This document shows, one piece after another, positions 33,491 through 46,000 of a DNA stretch of 64,000 nt (the stretch's first letter is position 1; every line of letters starts with the position of its first letter). This stretch comes from Aselliscus stoliczkanus (lineage: Eukaryota; Chordata; Mammalia; Chiroptera; Hipposideridae), in contig CM066738.1 of assembly GCA_033961575.1 (NCBI GenBank), positions 69,425,478-69,489,477 on the forward strand, read 5' to 3'. Position numbers and translations under genes: made by a program. The notes beneath the pieces are model-generated. The model saw nothing but the letters and a program-made list of their open reading frames with translations, made no database searches and was not told where the DNA came from.

Positions 33491-34930
33491 GAATATGCTT
33501 ATTTCATCAAGGATCGTTATAAGCAAGAGGATATTTCTATTGTACTTGGACTTAAATTTCACAGACCTCAGTGTTCTGGGTGAAAAAGAGGAAGATTTTG
33601 CCAGTCCCCTTCTTGGGTCTTACACACCTGGCCTTCGGCAGCACTAATAGCCTGTTACTCAAGTTCCATTCTAACTAGTTAGTAAATGTTTACTGATCTT
33701 GACAAGATGCTATATACAATTTGTAATAGACATACAAAAATGACAAGGATTGCTTCTCCCTTCCCCCACCAAAATACACATACAATCTTCTTGGAAAGAC
33801 AAGCCACTCACAAAAGCACTGTTAACCAACAATGTAGAGCTGCTGGTGATGTGAGCCCTTGAGAGGTGTCTGGGTCCTGGGCTGGCGAGGGAATATTTAA
33901 AAGTCCCCTCTGGGCTGTGCGCCTACATTCCTCATCTGGCCCTCTGCTCTGTGTTACTTTCCCTACCATCTCATTCTCTGTTGGCTTCCAGCTTCTCTAT
34001 ATGCAAACTCTGTGGTGTATTTTACATTCAAACTGCTTACTGTCCCTCTTTATCCACAAGGATTTCCCCAGGTCTTTATCCTGGATATTTTAGGTCTTTT
34101 TTCTTTTTTTCTAGGTCTTCAAAAGGGTAGTCAATCCTGAATATAACTCTGTTATTTAAGAAAAACCCAAACTAAGCCACTTGTTGCAGAATGTGTGGGT
34201 CTTGGCTGTGGGTCAGCCATCAGTTGCTCTTCTTAGCTGAAGGAGGCAGTTCAGCTGGAAAAGAAGCTCCACGGTGGGTAGGGCAGTGGCAGTCTGTCCA
34301 TCTAATTGTGCCAAGGGGAGCACCAGTGAGCTGGAGTGCCAGTGTGAGGGCTGGCCTCACTGTTTGGGGTTTGGAAGGATAAACAAATATTTCACAGGGC
34401 GCATCTAGAACTGAGTAGTCAAGGTCATTGTGGTACAAACAAAACACATGGTGTCAGTGTGTCCTAATGTCTGGGCTCGAGTGGCCTTTCTTGGCAGCAT
34501 CTATAAAGAACAGAGAGCATGCTGTAACCTCTACTGGGTGTGCTCTTAACCATAGCTTAATGAGATGTCTAGATCTGTTTCCATTTTATGTACATTGCTT
34601 TTAAAGTAGAGCCAGCTTGCATTTGCTGTGGATTGGGCCTCTGACTGGATGCTTTGCTCCTCCACTTGAAACTGACCTACAGAGTTCTGGTTCATTCCTT
34701 CCACCTAAGGAAGAGGCAGGCATTCACAAGGAGTTTCAAATGGCCTTTGGTTTTGTTTTGTTTTTCATAGATGGGGTTATGAACACATAGACATACCTAA
34801 ACCTCTCTTTGGAAAAGCTTTACTATGATGAGTCTGAAAAAAAATTTTAAGGGAGTGTTGGTAGTACTTTTTTCTTTGATACACCTGATTTTTTGGGTGG
34901 TAACATGAAGTTTTGGAGTGTTTTTTTTTT
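33491..34930. other. Unannotated tract
   Basis: No repeat or gene recognised. The frame at 34191-34382 and its antisense partner have no domain support. Confidence 0.4.
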
Positions 34931-34939
34931 TTCCAGATA

Positions 34940-35740
34940 GCCATGATGTAGATAAGAAGTATTGAGTGACTGCTAGGATAAAAAAGTATCAGACATTTAC
35001 ATACAGTATAGTGTATAACACTTTCTAATATACATATACTGTTGTATGACTTTGAGAATTTTCTTTTTTCTAAGGAGATATCAGGCTAATTTATCTGCAG
35101 AATATTTATCTGGCTTCAAAATCAGTGCCTTGTCATTAGTAAACTTCACTTAACTAGTTTTAGTCAAGTCTAAGCTGCACAATGGTTGAATTGGTGACTA
35201 TTATATTTGTTTAACTGCTGTAAAGTAAGTTTGCAACAATAGATGCTTGCACTTAAATAGGCCTGCAGAGCATTGGGGCCCTATCAATCATGCAGAGATT
35301 TCCCTCCTGCTGTCTCTTCTGATGGACAATTCTGCTGATGTGGATATTCAAAAAGAAGGGATCAGGAAGAACAGATGATGGATAAAGACAATCTTCTCTC
35401 TTGAGAGGAAATCGGGAAAACCCTTTTAAGGAATTTCTTTGTCATGGTGTCAGAAGATTAATTATGCTCGTGTGAGAACAGCTTTCTCATTGGATGAAAA
35501 GAGACATTATCCTTTGACTTGTGACAGAAGATTTTCAAAGAAAGAGAGTTAAAGATTTCAACTACTCTGAAATCTTCTTATTCTGTTGTCTTCTCAGTGT
35601 CGTCCAACACTAGTGGATTACATCCATGACATTGTGACTCTCAACAAGTAATTAATGAACTGGGAATTTTTGTTTCAAACAACTCCTTCTCTTGTTCCTC
35701 ATGCAAATCTCTTGAGAGTCCTTAATATCCTAGTTAGTAC
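34940..35740. other. Repeat-free block, candidate conserved non-coding sequence
   Basis: No transposon signature in 800 bp, with balanced composition and several clustered motifs of the kind found in enhancers, for example ATCAATCATGCAGAGAT (35285), TTAATTATGCTCG (35459) and CAATCTTCTCTCTTGAGAGG (35390, partly palindromic). There is no open frame. Conservation is a guess that needs alignment. Confidence 0.3.
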
Positions 35741-35884
35741 ATCAGACTTTAAAATAATAATAATATAGATGATAACTTATTACAAGCCAGGAATGATATC
35801 TTGTATAATAATGTAGAAGAAGAGATACTGCAGTACAACCAAAAACTTGTACAATGGATTATTAAACACAGGTGTTTTTTTTAA

Positions 35885-36275
35885 ACGGTTTTTATTGGGG
35901 ATTTGGGGAGGGAACAGTGTTGGAGAATTGGGGAAGCGTAACAGCCAAGTTGTTGTCCTTCAGTCTTAGTTGTGGAGGGTGCAGCTAGCTCAGCTCCAAG
36001 TCCAGTCACCATTTGGCCACCCATCGGCCGTGCTCAGCTCAAGGTGCCATGTTCAATCTTAGATGCGGGTGGGCACAGCCCACCATCCCATGTGGGAGTC
36101 AAGCCAGCAACCTTGTTCATGCACGTGCTCTCACCAGCTGAGCCATCCTGCTGCCTGTTGGCAGCTCAGTGGCTGCTCAGCTCTGGCACAGCTCACTTGC
36201 CCATGTGGGAATTGAACCAGCAATTCTGTTTCTAAGGGCTCGCTCTGTTAACCAACTGAGCCACTTGGCCGGCCC
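35885..36275 (-). mobile_element. tRNA-derived SINE, long form lacking one module
   Basis: Antisense. The tail module (TTTTATTGGGGATTTGGGGA on plus) and the head module are present, with a single internal tRNA-like unit between them instead of two, so this copy is intermediate in length. Confidence 0.88.
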
Positions 36276-36326
36276 AACGCAGTTTTTTTTTTGTTTTAAA
36301 TAGTTGGGTTTTTTTGTTTGTTTTTT

Positions 36327-36464
36327 TTTAGCTGAGCCATCCTGCCACCTGTTGGCAGCTCAGCAGTTGCTCAGCTCGGGCTGGGAATCCAACCAGCAAC
36401 CCTGTTGCTCAGAGCTCACACTCTTGAGTGAGCTCTTAACCAACTGAGCCACTCTGCTGGCCAC
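36327..36464 (-). mobile_element. tRNA-derived SINE, short single-module form
   Basis: Antisense copy of the type at 7793: on plus it begins TTTAGCTGAGCCATCCTGCC, where the A tail joins the interrupted module 2. Confidence 0.88.
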
Positions 36465-38290
36465 TGTGCTTCTTATACACAATGATCAAAAGAGAAAATA
36501 AACCAACCAGAACTTGAGAGTTTCTCAGCTCTTAAATGAATCTTAGAAGACCTTGATTATAGTCTCTACAATTGCCTCACATTTCTTAAAATAATTTTCT
36601 TAATAAATCATTTTCCATCTAAAGTGTGAGAGAACGCTAGATGAGCAAGGCTGCATTGACCTACCCCTTGGTCTTTGTTGATTGGCAGGTTTCAAAGGTT
36701 AAACTAGCTATGGATGAAATGTAATCATTAGTGACTTGGTTCCTTTCCAGATCCCTCTTGAAACCGCAGTAGCCAACTTTGTTCATTTATAAAGAAAGGG
36801 GGAAAAAAAGGTCATTCCCTGAGCAGTTTGGAATGGGAAGCAGCCGTTGTCTCCTTCCTTCTTAAATAAACAAGCTAAATGGAAAAATAAACTTTACTTC
36901 TTCACATCTGGTACAAAGCTTCCTTTTTTGTTGAAAGTTCACATGCTCCCATTGCTATGCCTGGTTGTGTGAATCAGGTGTCTTCCTTCTGTAAAGTCAC
37001 TTGTATAGTTACAGTAAGAAAAGACCGTGACTGCTTTAATAGTCCAAGAACATCATTATATAGAAACAAAATAAAGCCCTTGAATTAGGAATGACATCAG
37101 CCTTCCACATATCTGTTAGTAGGAAAGCAACAGGACTTAATGACAGTGATACAGCCAGAAAACTTGGATAAGCAAACAAATGCTGTTGGGTCCCCCTTAC
37201 CTTGAGTCAGATTATTCTTATTTATGTGCATGAACTCCACTTAATGTGACTAATTTTAAATTGATTTCCCTTTATGGCATACACTGACTTTGGCAACCCA
37301 GAGCAGGACATTACAGACAGCAATGCCATGATTTCTGAGGCACACTGGCATTTACTAACAGGGTAATTACTGTTGGTCATCAGAATTTATCTTTGCACAC
37401 TTCTCAGGACTCCCCTCCCTTTTGGCATTCATTCTCTAGTGAAATACTTTAATAATTGGTATTTAATAATTTTGCAATTTTTGGTCTAACTTTTTGGTGA
37501 AGTAGGAATATCATTTGCAGCTACCCTTACCTCAGAATTTCACAGACTAGATGTCTCTTATTATATAGTGAACATTCCACAATATGAATGTGAAGAAACA
37601 CACCCTTCAGGTATCGTAGGATCCAATGATCATTACTTAAAACTTGGTTAGAAGCTATTTGCCGGGGAGGGAGGGATAGAATGCAAAACCTAGAGGAGTT
37701 GGTTTTTTCCTTTGGATACTAAGCATAATGTCATCCCAATGATTTTTATGAGAACAGTATTTCTCAGGAAGTTGTTGGGATTCCTTTTTTTTGTTTTTAG
37801 TGCTCCATTTAATCGATTTTTTTTTAAAGTTTTACAGTTTAAAACCTAGTTGATAAACAATGTTTAGTTTTTTCTTCTTCTTTTTTTTTAACATCTCTAG
37901 TTCCTTGCTAGGGGCAGCCTGAAAGGAATAGATAAAGGTCAAATGCCACAGGTACCCAAGAAGTGGTGGGAGGTGGACCTGATGTTTATCCCAGGAGTAA
38001 GTTGCTGTTGTCATGGCAAAATGTCCTTCCTAACTCTCTTGTGCTCTTAAGTACCACCTTGGAGCATAATCACAGAATGGCAAGGGGCTTAGTAGGTACC
38101 ATCATTGGTTTGTTTCCATTTTCCAAAGGAAGAGATTGAAGCACAAAACAGTCAAGTATCTAGTCCTAGGATCAGACTGTAAAGTTCTTTTTTCTTTCTT
38201 TTTAATGTGTTTGGCCAATTGTTACAAATAAGCATTCTGTTTAACAAACATACACAATTTTATTCTCCTCTCTCTCTCTCTTTTTTAATC
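36465..38290. other. Repeat-poor tract
   Basis: No transposon recognised over 1.8 kb. 36600-37500 has single-copy character (e.g. GGTAATTACTGTTGGTCATC at 37361) and is a second candidate for conserved non-coding sequence. No credible coding frame. Confidence 0.35.
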
Positions 38291-38294
38291 CAAA

Positions 38295-38985
38295 TAAGTG
38301 GTTTTCAAACTCTAGTGTTGGGCCGGCCGAGTGGCGCATTGGTTAAGCGCTGGTTTTGGGATGCCAGCGGCCCCGGTTCGGATCCCACATGAGGGCCAGT
38401 GACACTGCCCTCTACAGCTAACAACAGCTCCACCTGGAGCTGGGCTGTGCGAGCCCCGGTGATGGTGTGGGCTGCAGCCCCTGCTGCAGTGGGCTGCCAT
38501 AGGCTACAGTGAGTGGCCCGCAGCCAGTGTGAGCGGCTGGCAGCCAAGCGTGAGCTGCCAACAGCCGCGGTGAGCGACATCCAGAGGCCAGCGACCGATC
38601 TGCCTCATCCGGGAAGAGCGCAATGACGATACCAACAGTGAAGCAACATCCTCCGCAACTAAACTGAAGAACAAAAAGACAGCAACTTGTCTGTTCCCCT
38701 TCCCCGATTCCCCAACGCTGTTCCCCTCCGCCAATTCCCCAATAAAATCTTTAAAACAAACAAACAAACAAAAAAAAACTCTAGTGTCATAGAATCATCT
38801 AAGGTTTGGGTTGCTAAATCTGGAACACTTTCTGTGGTTTTCAACTTGCAGTTTGTTGAGTCCTTCCCTAGAACCATGAGTCGAAAACCTCTGAAAGAGA
38901 GGATAAGGAATCTATATGGTAAACATGTTCTTCAAGTGATTCTGATAGTCTTTGAACTAGACTTTGTGAGAAACACTAATCTAAA
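38295..38985 (+). mobile_element. MER20-like hAT MITE split by a SINE
   Basis: The left part GTGGTTTTCAAACTCTAGTG and the right part CATAGAATCATCTAAGGTTT … CAAGTGATTCTGATAGTC … ACTTTGTGAGAAACACT join across the SINE at 38319-38775 into one MITE. The 119-codon frame crossing the junction is an artefact. Confidence 0.65.
38319..38775 (+). mobile_element. tRNA-derived SINE, long T+ form
   Basis: Full-length, ending CCCCAATAAAATCTTTAAAA with a short (CAAA)n tail. The TSD AAACTCTAGTGT lies at 38307-38318 and 38776-38787 (12/12). Confidence 0.93.
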
Positions 38986-39885
38986 TGATTCCGAGCTCAA
39001 AAAGGTATCTCAGTGGCCACATTGGTTTCATCAGGAAAATCAGTAGTAATTCCAACCACATTTTCTGTTTTGTTACATTCAGGTCAAATACCACAAATAG
39101 CAAATGCTGTAGCAGTTGCTGACACACATGGGAACATCCATTCTATTCTTTCTCACTAGGACTCCTAATTTATCATTCAGCACTTATTACCTCCACCACC
39201 ATCACCATCTGACCAGCAGAGTGACTTTTAAGAGCCTCTCTGAGCACCCAAGTAAGCAGGACTGACCCACTCCACCTCACTTGACTGTTGATTGTCTGTA
39301 TCCATAGCTGTGATCACTTGTTTCTTCCTATGGTTCTCCTTGATTTCTTCACTTTCTATCCAAAATAAAGAACACTTTGTCTTCCAACTTACGTTATCGG
39401 TCCATAGGCCTCAACTCCACTAGGAGGTTCCTTATATTTTGCTTCTCAACAAAAATTTTCACAGGGTAGGTAATAGAATGAAAGGTTATACCAAGGTGAA
39501 GATTATATTCCTGGATGAAAAATTGTCATTCTAGGTTAAGTTTTAAATCTATTTCATTAGAAAATTTAGTCTAAAAGAATGCCAATAGTAAAGTCAAAAT
39601 TTATTTAATTATTTAGAATCATGTAAGAGTGAGGTAGAAATCCCACTTTCTTTTAGTTTGACTTCTGTACTAGATCAGGAATAACTTAAAAAATTGTTTT
39701 CAAATATAAACCAAGGATGTCATTCTGACATGAAATACCTATTTAGGGATTTTCACAATTTGTATAAGTAAACTCATATTTAATCAATCTAACTTTCATT
39801 AATTCTCTCTTGAGTTTTAAATAACAATTATGATTGTAGTTTGGACCATTTCACATATTTTTTTCTGTTACTGTAGAGAACTAGT
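38986..39885. other. Unannotated tract
   Basis: No repeat or gene recognised with confidence. Confidence 0.4.
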
Positions 39886-39889
39886 GTGA

Positions 39890-40090
39890 CAGCTTGAGGA
39901 ACACAACAAAGGGGGTTTAAAAGATATAGGTTTGAATCTCAGCACTGCAACCTTCTTCAAACAAGTCACTTAATCTTTTGGAGTCTGTATGCCTATGTAA
40001 TGAATACAATATGTATCTCAAAATGTTATGAGGATTAAATTAAATAAAGTGTATCAGAGCTCTCAATATAGTTCTGAGATGTTGATTAGG
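39890..40090 (+). mobile_element. MIR relic
   Basis: TTTGAATCTCAGCACTGCAA, AACAAGTCACTTAATCTTTT and TGTTATGAGGATTAAATTAA follow the sense MIR consensus. Confidence 0.7.
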
Positions 40091-40290
40091 AAATTGTGAT
40101 TAATTTAAATGTAATTTAAATTTAAATTGTGACTAATTTAAATTAGGAAACCTTTCTCAACCTTAGATGAAGATAATATTTTATAGATCTGTTATTTTCA
40201 TAAGTTTTTCTTTGACCAACCTAAAATTATCACTTCTTATAAAGAGCTAGAACTTAGGACATTATAATTATTTCATTTTTATTCTCATTG

Positions 40291-40400
40291 CTTTTTTTTT
40301 TTTTTTGAGGGCAGTGTCACTGACCCTCATATGTGGGACCGAACCGGGGCCGCTGGCTTCCCAAGCCAGCGCTTAACCACAGCGCCACTCAGCCGGCCCT
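40291..40400 (-). mobile_element. tRNA-derived SINE, short form
   Basis: Antisense short copy. The flanks TCTCATTGCTTTTTTT and TCTCCTTGCTTTTTTT form an imperfect TSD. Confidence 0.92.
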
Positions 40401-40804
40401 CTCCTTGCTTTTTTTTAAATCAGTAAAGGATACTTTATTGCTGAAGCCCAAGGGCATTTTAGCCCTCTCGCAATTGCCCTACTAAGTAGTATGGGTTCAT
40501 TTGATTGTATATCTACTTTTTACTTCTAAGATCCCTGCCAGTTCAGTTCATGCTCCCCAACCCTACCCACAGGAGCTGATAATATAGGAATATAATGTGG
40601 TCTCTACTACTACAACCCTTCACATAGCATCACAACAGAAAAAAACACTGGTTCTTGAGTCAGAGAACATATATTTGAGTACTTGGCTACAAATGAGTGT
40701 GGTAATCTTATAAATATTAAATGAAATGACATGCATGCAAGAACTCTATACAGTATAAAAGCACTATTTTTCTTATGTTTAGGAATTTATATAAGGAAGA
40801 TTAT

Positions 40805-40955
40805 AACATTCATTTTTCTGCCTAATATATGCCAGGTGCTTCATATATTCTTCTCCAACTCTATGAAGTAGGAGATGTTATTCCCATTTTACAGATAACT
40901 AGCCTCAAGCCACATGATTGTAAAGTAGTAGAGCATGATTTGAATCACATTAATT
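40805..40955 (-). mobile_element. MIR relic
   Basis: GCCTAATATATGCCAGGTGC, CATTTTACAGATAACTAGCC and GATTGTAAAGTAGTAGAGC give an antisense MIR. Confidence 0.65.
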
Positions 40956-41282
40956 ACTCACCACACTGTTTTCTGTGGAGCAGCGTCTTTTTTGGCCCTG
41001 ACAAAGAGAGAGGGAAGAAGTAAATGAGACAATGGAAGGAGACACTCCATGTTTACAGTCAGCAAATATGGAGCTATCTGAGACAATACACTGTTACTGA
41101 CTTGATAGGGCACATTTCTGCCACTATCTGTGTGGCAAAACTGAAAAAGCCATAACACTGATGTGGGTTTTTTCAGTTGCGAGTTTGTTGGGTGTTGGGT
41201 GCAATCAACTTGAAATATGTCTCAGCTACAAGATACTTTATCTCCATACTTCTTTTTTCCTCTGTCAAAAAAGGGTGACTGA

Positions 41283-41396
41283 GGGCCGGCCGAGTGGCAC
41301 GGTGGTTAAGCGCTGGCCTGGGAAGCCAGCGGCCCCGGTTCCGGTCCCACATATGAGGGCCAGTGACACTGCCCTCAAAAAAAAAAAAAAAAAAAA
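41283..41396 (+). mobile_element. tRNA-derived SINE, short form
   Basis: Very fresh-looking copy with a pure tail of about 22 As. The TSD GGGTGACTGA (preceded by As) lies at about 41273 and 41401. Confidence 0.93.
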
Positions 41397-41410
41397 AAAA
41401 GGGTGACTGA

Positions 41411-42580
41411 CATTTTTAAAATAAATATTATAAAAAATTTTAACCATTATTATATTATCTTAAACCTAGAGGAGTTGTAAAGCCCAAAAGCGTTTTGGAG
41501 TTCAGATTCATTGAACTTTTCTGTTGTTTTTCCACTTGAACACAAATGAAGTAAAAGTTATTACTGTGCCAAAAGGTCCCAGGAGACATCAGCCCATTAG
41601 ATGTAAACTGTTGGTTCCTGTGTTGGTGTAGCCTTGCTTATGACCCTATTAGGGTTTGACAAAACAATGGGATTATCTCTCAAAGGGAAAGTGGGAGCTA
41701 AACTACTTTTGTTCTTGGTGAGGAGTGATTATTATAATCAAACAAAACTGAGGAGATATGATGAGAAATTAATTTTCAAAAAAAGAAACTTTAGGGAAAG
41801 GTTCTCATTATTATGCTTCAATTTGGCTGTAGGCTTTTAGGACTATTTAAATGATCAGAACCATATTTGCCTATCTGCTTATCTACCACTCATAAAGGGG
41901 TCTCCAAATGCATTTTTAAAATTTCAGAATGATTGATGGTCTTATACAACTGAAAATGTTGAGTGGAAGGTCATTTGATCTAATACTACACATATTGTCA
42001 GTGACATGGGACTTTCAATAATTATGTCTGTTTTACATCAGTGTTAGTAGGCTTAGCAATATGGATACTGTAGTGAATAAAACTGGCAAACAATATTGGA
42101 AGTTATTAAATTTATTTAACATAATTCCATAACTCTTCCCTTCCAAAAAAACCAACCAAACAAACAAACAAACAAAAGAAAACAAACAACAAATCTCAGA
42201 CTTCTCCACATTTTCAAGTTTAAGCATCTAAATTGTATTTGAGTTTAAACTTTGCAACAAAAGCAAAACAAGCATGTGAAGTGATGGAAATTATACCATG
42301 ACCTAAAGTTTTGCTTCTTTTCATTTTGGCAATTCATACCCAAAAGTATTACTTATTTTGTTGGTAAATGAGGCAACAATGTGGAAGAAAAATCACAGCT
42401 AAAGAGATCTGAGTTTTTCTCTTGGTATTTAAATTAGCACTCATGAACAGAGTGGTAAAATTCAAATGATGTGTACAACGAATTTTTAAAGTCAGTATAG
42501 TCCTTTAAAATGTCAGGAAAATTAAAAGGGAAAATGGCTAGTGTGTCTGGCTCATGAATTTGGTCATGAACATGTTGTAT
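41411..42580. other. Unannotated tract with one (AAAC)n patch
   Basis: No gene recognised. An (AACA)n patch sits at 42152-42190. Confidence 0.4.
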
Positions 42581-42598
42581 TCAAGAACCATTTTTAGG

Positions 42599-43136
42599 AT
42601 GAATGGATAAAGAAGAGGAGGTACATATGTACAATGGAATATTATTCAGCCATAAAAAAAGAATGAAGTCTTGCCATCTGCAACAACCTGGATGGACCTA
42701 GAGGGTACTGAGCTGAGTGTAGTAAGTCAGTCAGAGAAAGACAATTGTCAATATGATTTCACTTATATGTGGAATCTAGAGACCAGGATAAACAAACATT
42801 CAAAAAAGAAACAAGTGCATAGATACAGAGAGCATTTTGTTGGTTAGGTTGTGGGGGTAGGAGGTGGGTGAAGGGGGAGGGAATTAAGAGGTACAAATTG
42901 GTAGTTACAAAATAGTCATGGGGATGTAGAGTATAACATGGGGAATATAGTCAGTAGTATTGTAATAATTATGTATGGTGTCAGATGGGTACTGGTTTAT
43001 CAGGGTAATCACTTCGTAAGTTATATAAATGTCTAATAGTGTTGTACACCTAAAACTAATATTGTATGTCAACTGTAATTGAAGAATAAATTTTAAAAAA
43101 AATTTAAATGAAGAGCTGAGCTAGAAAAAAAAAAAC
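42599..43136 (+). mobile_element. 5'-truncated L1 3' end with two successive A-rich tails
   Basis: TTATTCAGCCATAAAAAAAG, AACAACCTGGATGGACCTAG and AGTGTAGTAAGTCAGTCAGA (ORF2 end), then ACACCTAAAACTAATATTG and AATAAA at 43085 followed by the first A-rich tail. A 22-bp stretch (43103-43124) and a second poly-A (43125-43135) follow. The TSD AGAACCATTTTTAGG / AGAATCATTTTTAGG lies at 42584-42598 and 43137-43151 (14/15), so both tails belong to one insertion. Confidence 0.85.
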
Positions 43137-43151
43137 AGAATCATTTTTAGG

Positions 43152-43870
43152 TCCCTGTTCTTCTAAGGACTCACTGCTTCAAACACAACTTAAATGGAAT
43201 TACTATTTTTCAATAATTATACTTAAGCACCTGAGGGTCTAATGAAGACAGTTTTTTAATGTGTCAAAATGAGTTCCTTGTATCTTATTTGAATCTTTTG
43301 TTGCCTTAAACTAATCTGCTTTAAGGTTCTGAAATCCAGGCATCTTACAATTCAGACTCTAGCATGGCATTCATTTGGAATGCTGCCTTTTGTTTATTAG
43401 CTTTCCCAGACCTTCATGCCTTCTTTTGGTCATTTGGTATCTTCCCTAATGTGATTGGTACTCCTAGGCTCTGCAGGTAGCCATGAGCCTTTATAAATAG
43501 GGTTTACAGTGGAACTTACCACCCTGGCTACTAATGAAGGAAGCCACAGGGATTTTGTTTTTTTCAATCTGTCTTCCAAAACAGTGAAGGAAATCTGTGT
43601 TCTGGGTTTTCAAATTCTCCTTGTTTTCCATTTACTTTAATTTTTACAATTTATTTACCTACTGTGATGCTAATACAAATACTTTTTGTTCAAGAGTCAG
43701 AATGTTTCATATGCCAGCCCTTCATGCTAATCACTAGAATTGTTTATTATTGAACCTGGAAAGCACAAAGTACAGTCTCTGTTTAAACTCATCCAATTGG
43801 CATTTCATCTCATCTATATTTTTCTTTCAGGAGATTTTTAACCAATTTGGTTGTTTAAAAAAAAAGAAAG
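43152..43870. other. Unannotated tract
   Basis: No repeat or gene recognised. Confidence 0.4.
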
Positions 43871-43874
43871 AAAG

Positions 43875-44338
43875 GGGCCGGCCAAGTGGCACATTGGTTA
43901 AGAGCTGGCTTGGGACGCCAGCGACCCTGGTTCGGATCCCACATATGAGGGCCAGTGACACTGCCCTCTACAGCTAAGATGGTGTACAACAGCTCCACCT
44001 GGAGCTGGGCTGCTGTGAGTCCCTGGGACAGCATAGCTGCAGCCCCTGCTGCAATGGGCTGCCATAGGCTACAGTGAGTGGCCGGCAGCCAGCGTGAGCG
44101 GCTGGCAGCCGGTGTGAACTGCCAAGAGCTGCTGTGAGCAGCCATCCAGAGGCTGGTGACCAATCTGCCTCACCCAAGAAGAGAGCAATGACGATATCAA
44201 CATAGGCCAGTGAAGCAATGCCCTCCACAACTAGACTGAAGAACAAAAGGACAGCAACTTGTCTGTTCTCCTTTCCCGGTTCCCCAATGCTGTTCCCCTC
44301 CCCCAATTCCCAGTAAAATCTTAAAAAAAAAAAAAAAG
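43875..44338 (+). mobile_element. tRNA-derived SINE, long T+ form
   Basis: Full-length. The right end TTCCCAGTAAAATCTTAAAA has lost AATAAA to AGTAAA. The flanks are A/G-rich, so the TSD (AAAGAAAG-like) is ambiguous. Confidence 0.9.
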
Positions 44339-44339
44339 A

Positions 44340-44460
44340 AAGTATATGACTGGGAGCCTTGGATTCTAGTACCAGCCTTGTCACTTCGTACTTCTATAAT
44401 CTTGAGTAAGTCACTTGTACTCTTTGATATCTCATCTGAAAAAAAAAAAAACTGGAAAGT
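44340..44460 (+). mobile_element. MIR relic
   Basis: GACTGGGAGCCTTGGATTCT, ACCAGCCTTGTCACTTCG and CTTGAGTAAGTCACTTGTAC follow the sense MIR head. Confidence 0.55.
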
Positions 44461-45140
44461 GTTATCAAGGTCCATATGTGATCCAAGATAATGTTTCATA
44501 TTCTTCCAGCTTTCTGTTCTTTTTTTTTTTTACTACCAAAGTGAACTATGGTGCCCTTTCATTTGATTTTTGAATAAACCTACCAGTGAAAACCAAACTT
44601 GCATCTGATAAAATGTTTTAACCAGCAGTCAAAGCAATAATTAAATATAAAGTGTCAGTATCTTTACTTTTGAAGTGATATACTTTTCAGATTATAACCC
44701 AGTTTTATAGAGAGAAGATTTTTCCAATAGTAAAACATGGAGCCCATGTTTTAATTGAGCTTTATAAGGCAGTAGTTCCTGGGTGTGGTTTAAAAGTTTT
44801 CCAGACGTCTTGGAATCTTTGGATTTTAAAATGAAAAGGGACATCAGCTATCATCAGGTCCAATCACTTGTCTTTTACTAACAAGGACTCAGAAGGCCCA
44901 GAAATGCTTTGTAGCTCATCCATGGTAACAGAGCCTGTCTAGCTACCAGTAGGTCCTAAAGTCCAAAGACAAGATTGCACGTACCAGAGTGGTGGTATCC
45001 TGATTACCTCTCACTGAAAAACAGGGAATAAAAGGTTAACAGGAGGGTCTGTTTATTCCAAATCTGAAAACTGAAAAATCACTGCTTGATAGTATTAGAG
45101 AGTTGGTCAGTTTCTACATTGTAGCTTTTAGATTAAAGTC
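44461..45140. other. Unannotated tract
   Basis: Faint antisense MIR character near 44880-44960; otherwise nothing recognised. Confidence 0.35.
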
Positions 45141-45147
45141 AATTCAA

Positions 45148-45310
45148 TACCACAAATATTTGATAAGGACATACTGTGCATGAGACATTGAACTCACATG
45201 ATGCTCCTGCAAAACTGTGTAAAATACCAGTTCCTGACCTTAGAGACTTTACAGTTTAACTTGGAGATGAAACAGGTATACAAATAATGCTGTGCAAGTT
45301 TCTGGGGATA
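45148..45310 (-). mobile_element. L2-like fragment, antisense
   Basis: CACAAATATTTGATAAGGAC, CATACTGTGCATGAGACATT and TTAGAGACTTTACAGTTTAA are a decayed version of the common L2 antisense block. Confidence 0.5.
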
Positions 45311-45809
45311 AAGACAATATAAAACAGGGTTTCAGAGTCTCAAAGGACTTTTTGAGGATTTCAAAGTCCAAAGGGAAATGGACTTACATAGAACCTGATA
45401 GGTCAAATGTTCATTAGAAGGTCAATGGTAAATCCAGGGTGCTTTGGGAACTCACAGGCAAGTCCTTAATTCGGACAGGGAGAAAAAAGAACTAGTAAAA
45501 TAAAATTTTGGCAAGTTTCTCTATTCTTGAGTTAGTGATTGCTACTGGAGAAAATCTCTCAACCATGCAGACTGATATCACTATAAATTTGTTGTCCCTA
45601 ACTCTAAATACTACTTGATTATATCTTTGACTGCCCTTGGCTGAATCCCTTTCCTTTTTTTCTGATCAATTATTCCAAATCTATCCCACTCTCTTCAAGC
45701 CTGTACCCAGCTGCCCTTTTCTCAGCAGGGTGCCCCTCTCACTTCTAGAAGCCCCTAAGGAGTCCCAGTAATTGCCTTGACTTAAGCTGACCTCTAAGAA
45801 CAAGTGATA

Positions 45810-46000
45810 CCAAGTGCTTTATCTCCAACCCTGCTTCCCCCTAAACTTCAGATTTGTCTATCAAATTACTACTGGATATCTCCACTTATATATTTCACAG
45901 CCATCTCAAAATCAATATATCTAAGACCTGAAAAACATCATCTTCCTCCTCAGAGTAGCCTTAATCAGGGAAGGTCCCACTATTCTCCCCAATTGCATTT
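45810..46000 (+). mobile_element. L2 fragment
   Basis: CTACTGGATATCTCCACTTA and CAGCCATCTCAAAATCAATA with ATCTAAGACCTGAAAAACAT match the L2 ORF end; the 97-codon frame here is a repeat remnant. Confidence 0.55.

Noticed and set aside
33600..33660. U6-like CTTCGGCAGCAC motif (about 33635)
   Set aside because: The match is limited to about a dozen bases and the surrounding sequence does not continue as U6.
38687..39046. 119-codon plus frame
   Set aside because: It crosses the SINE tail into a MER20-like MITE; both halves are repeat-derived.
40085..40150. AT-rich inverted/tandem ATTTAAAT cluster as a regulatory or replication element
   Set aside because: Low-complexity AAATTTAAATT runs of this kind are expected in AT-rich DNA; there is no supporting context.
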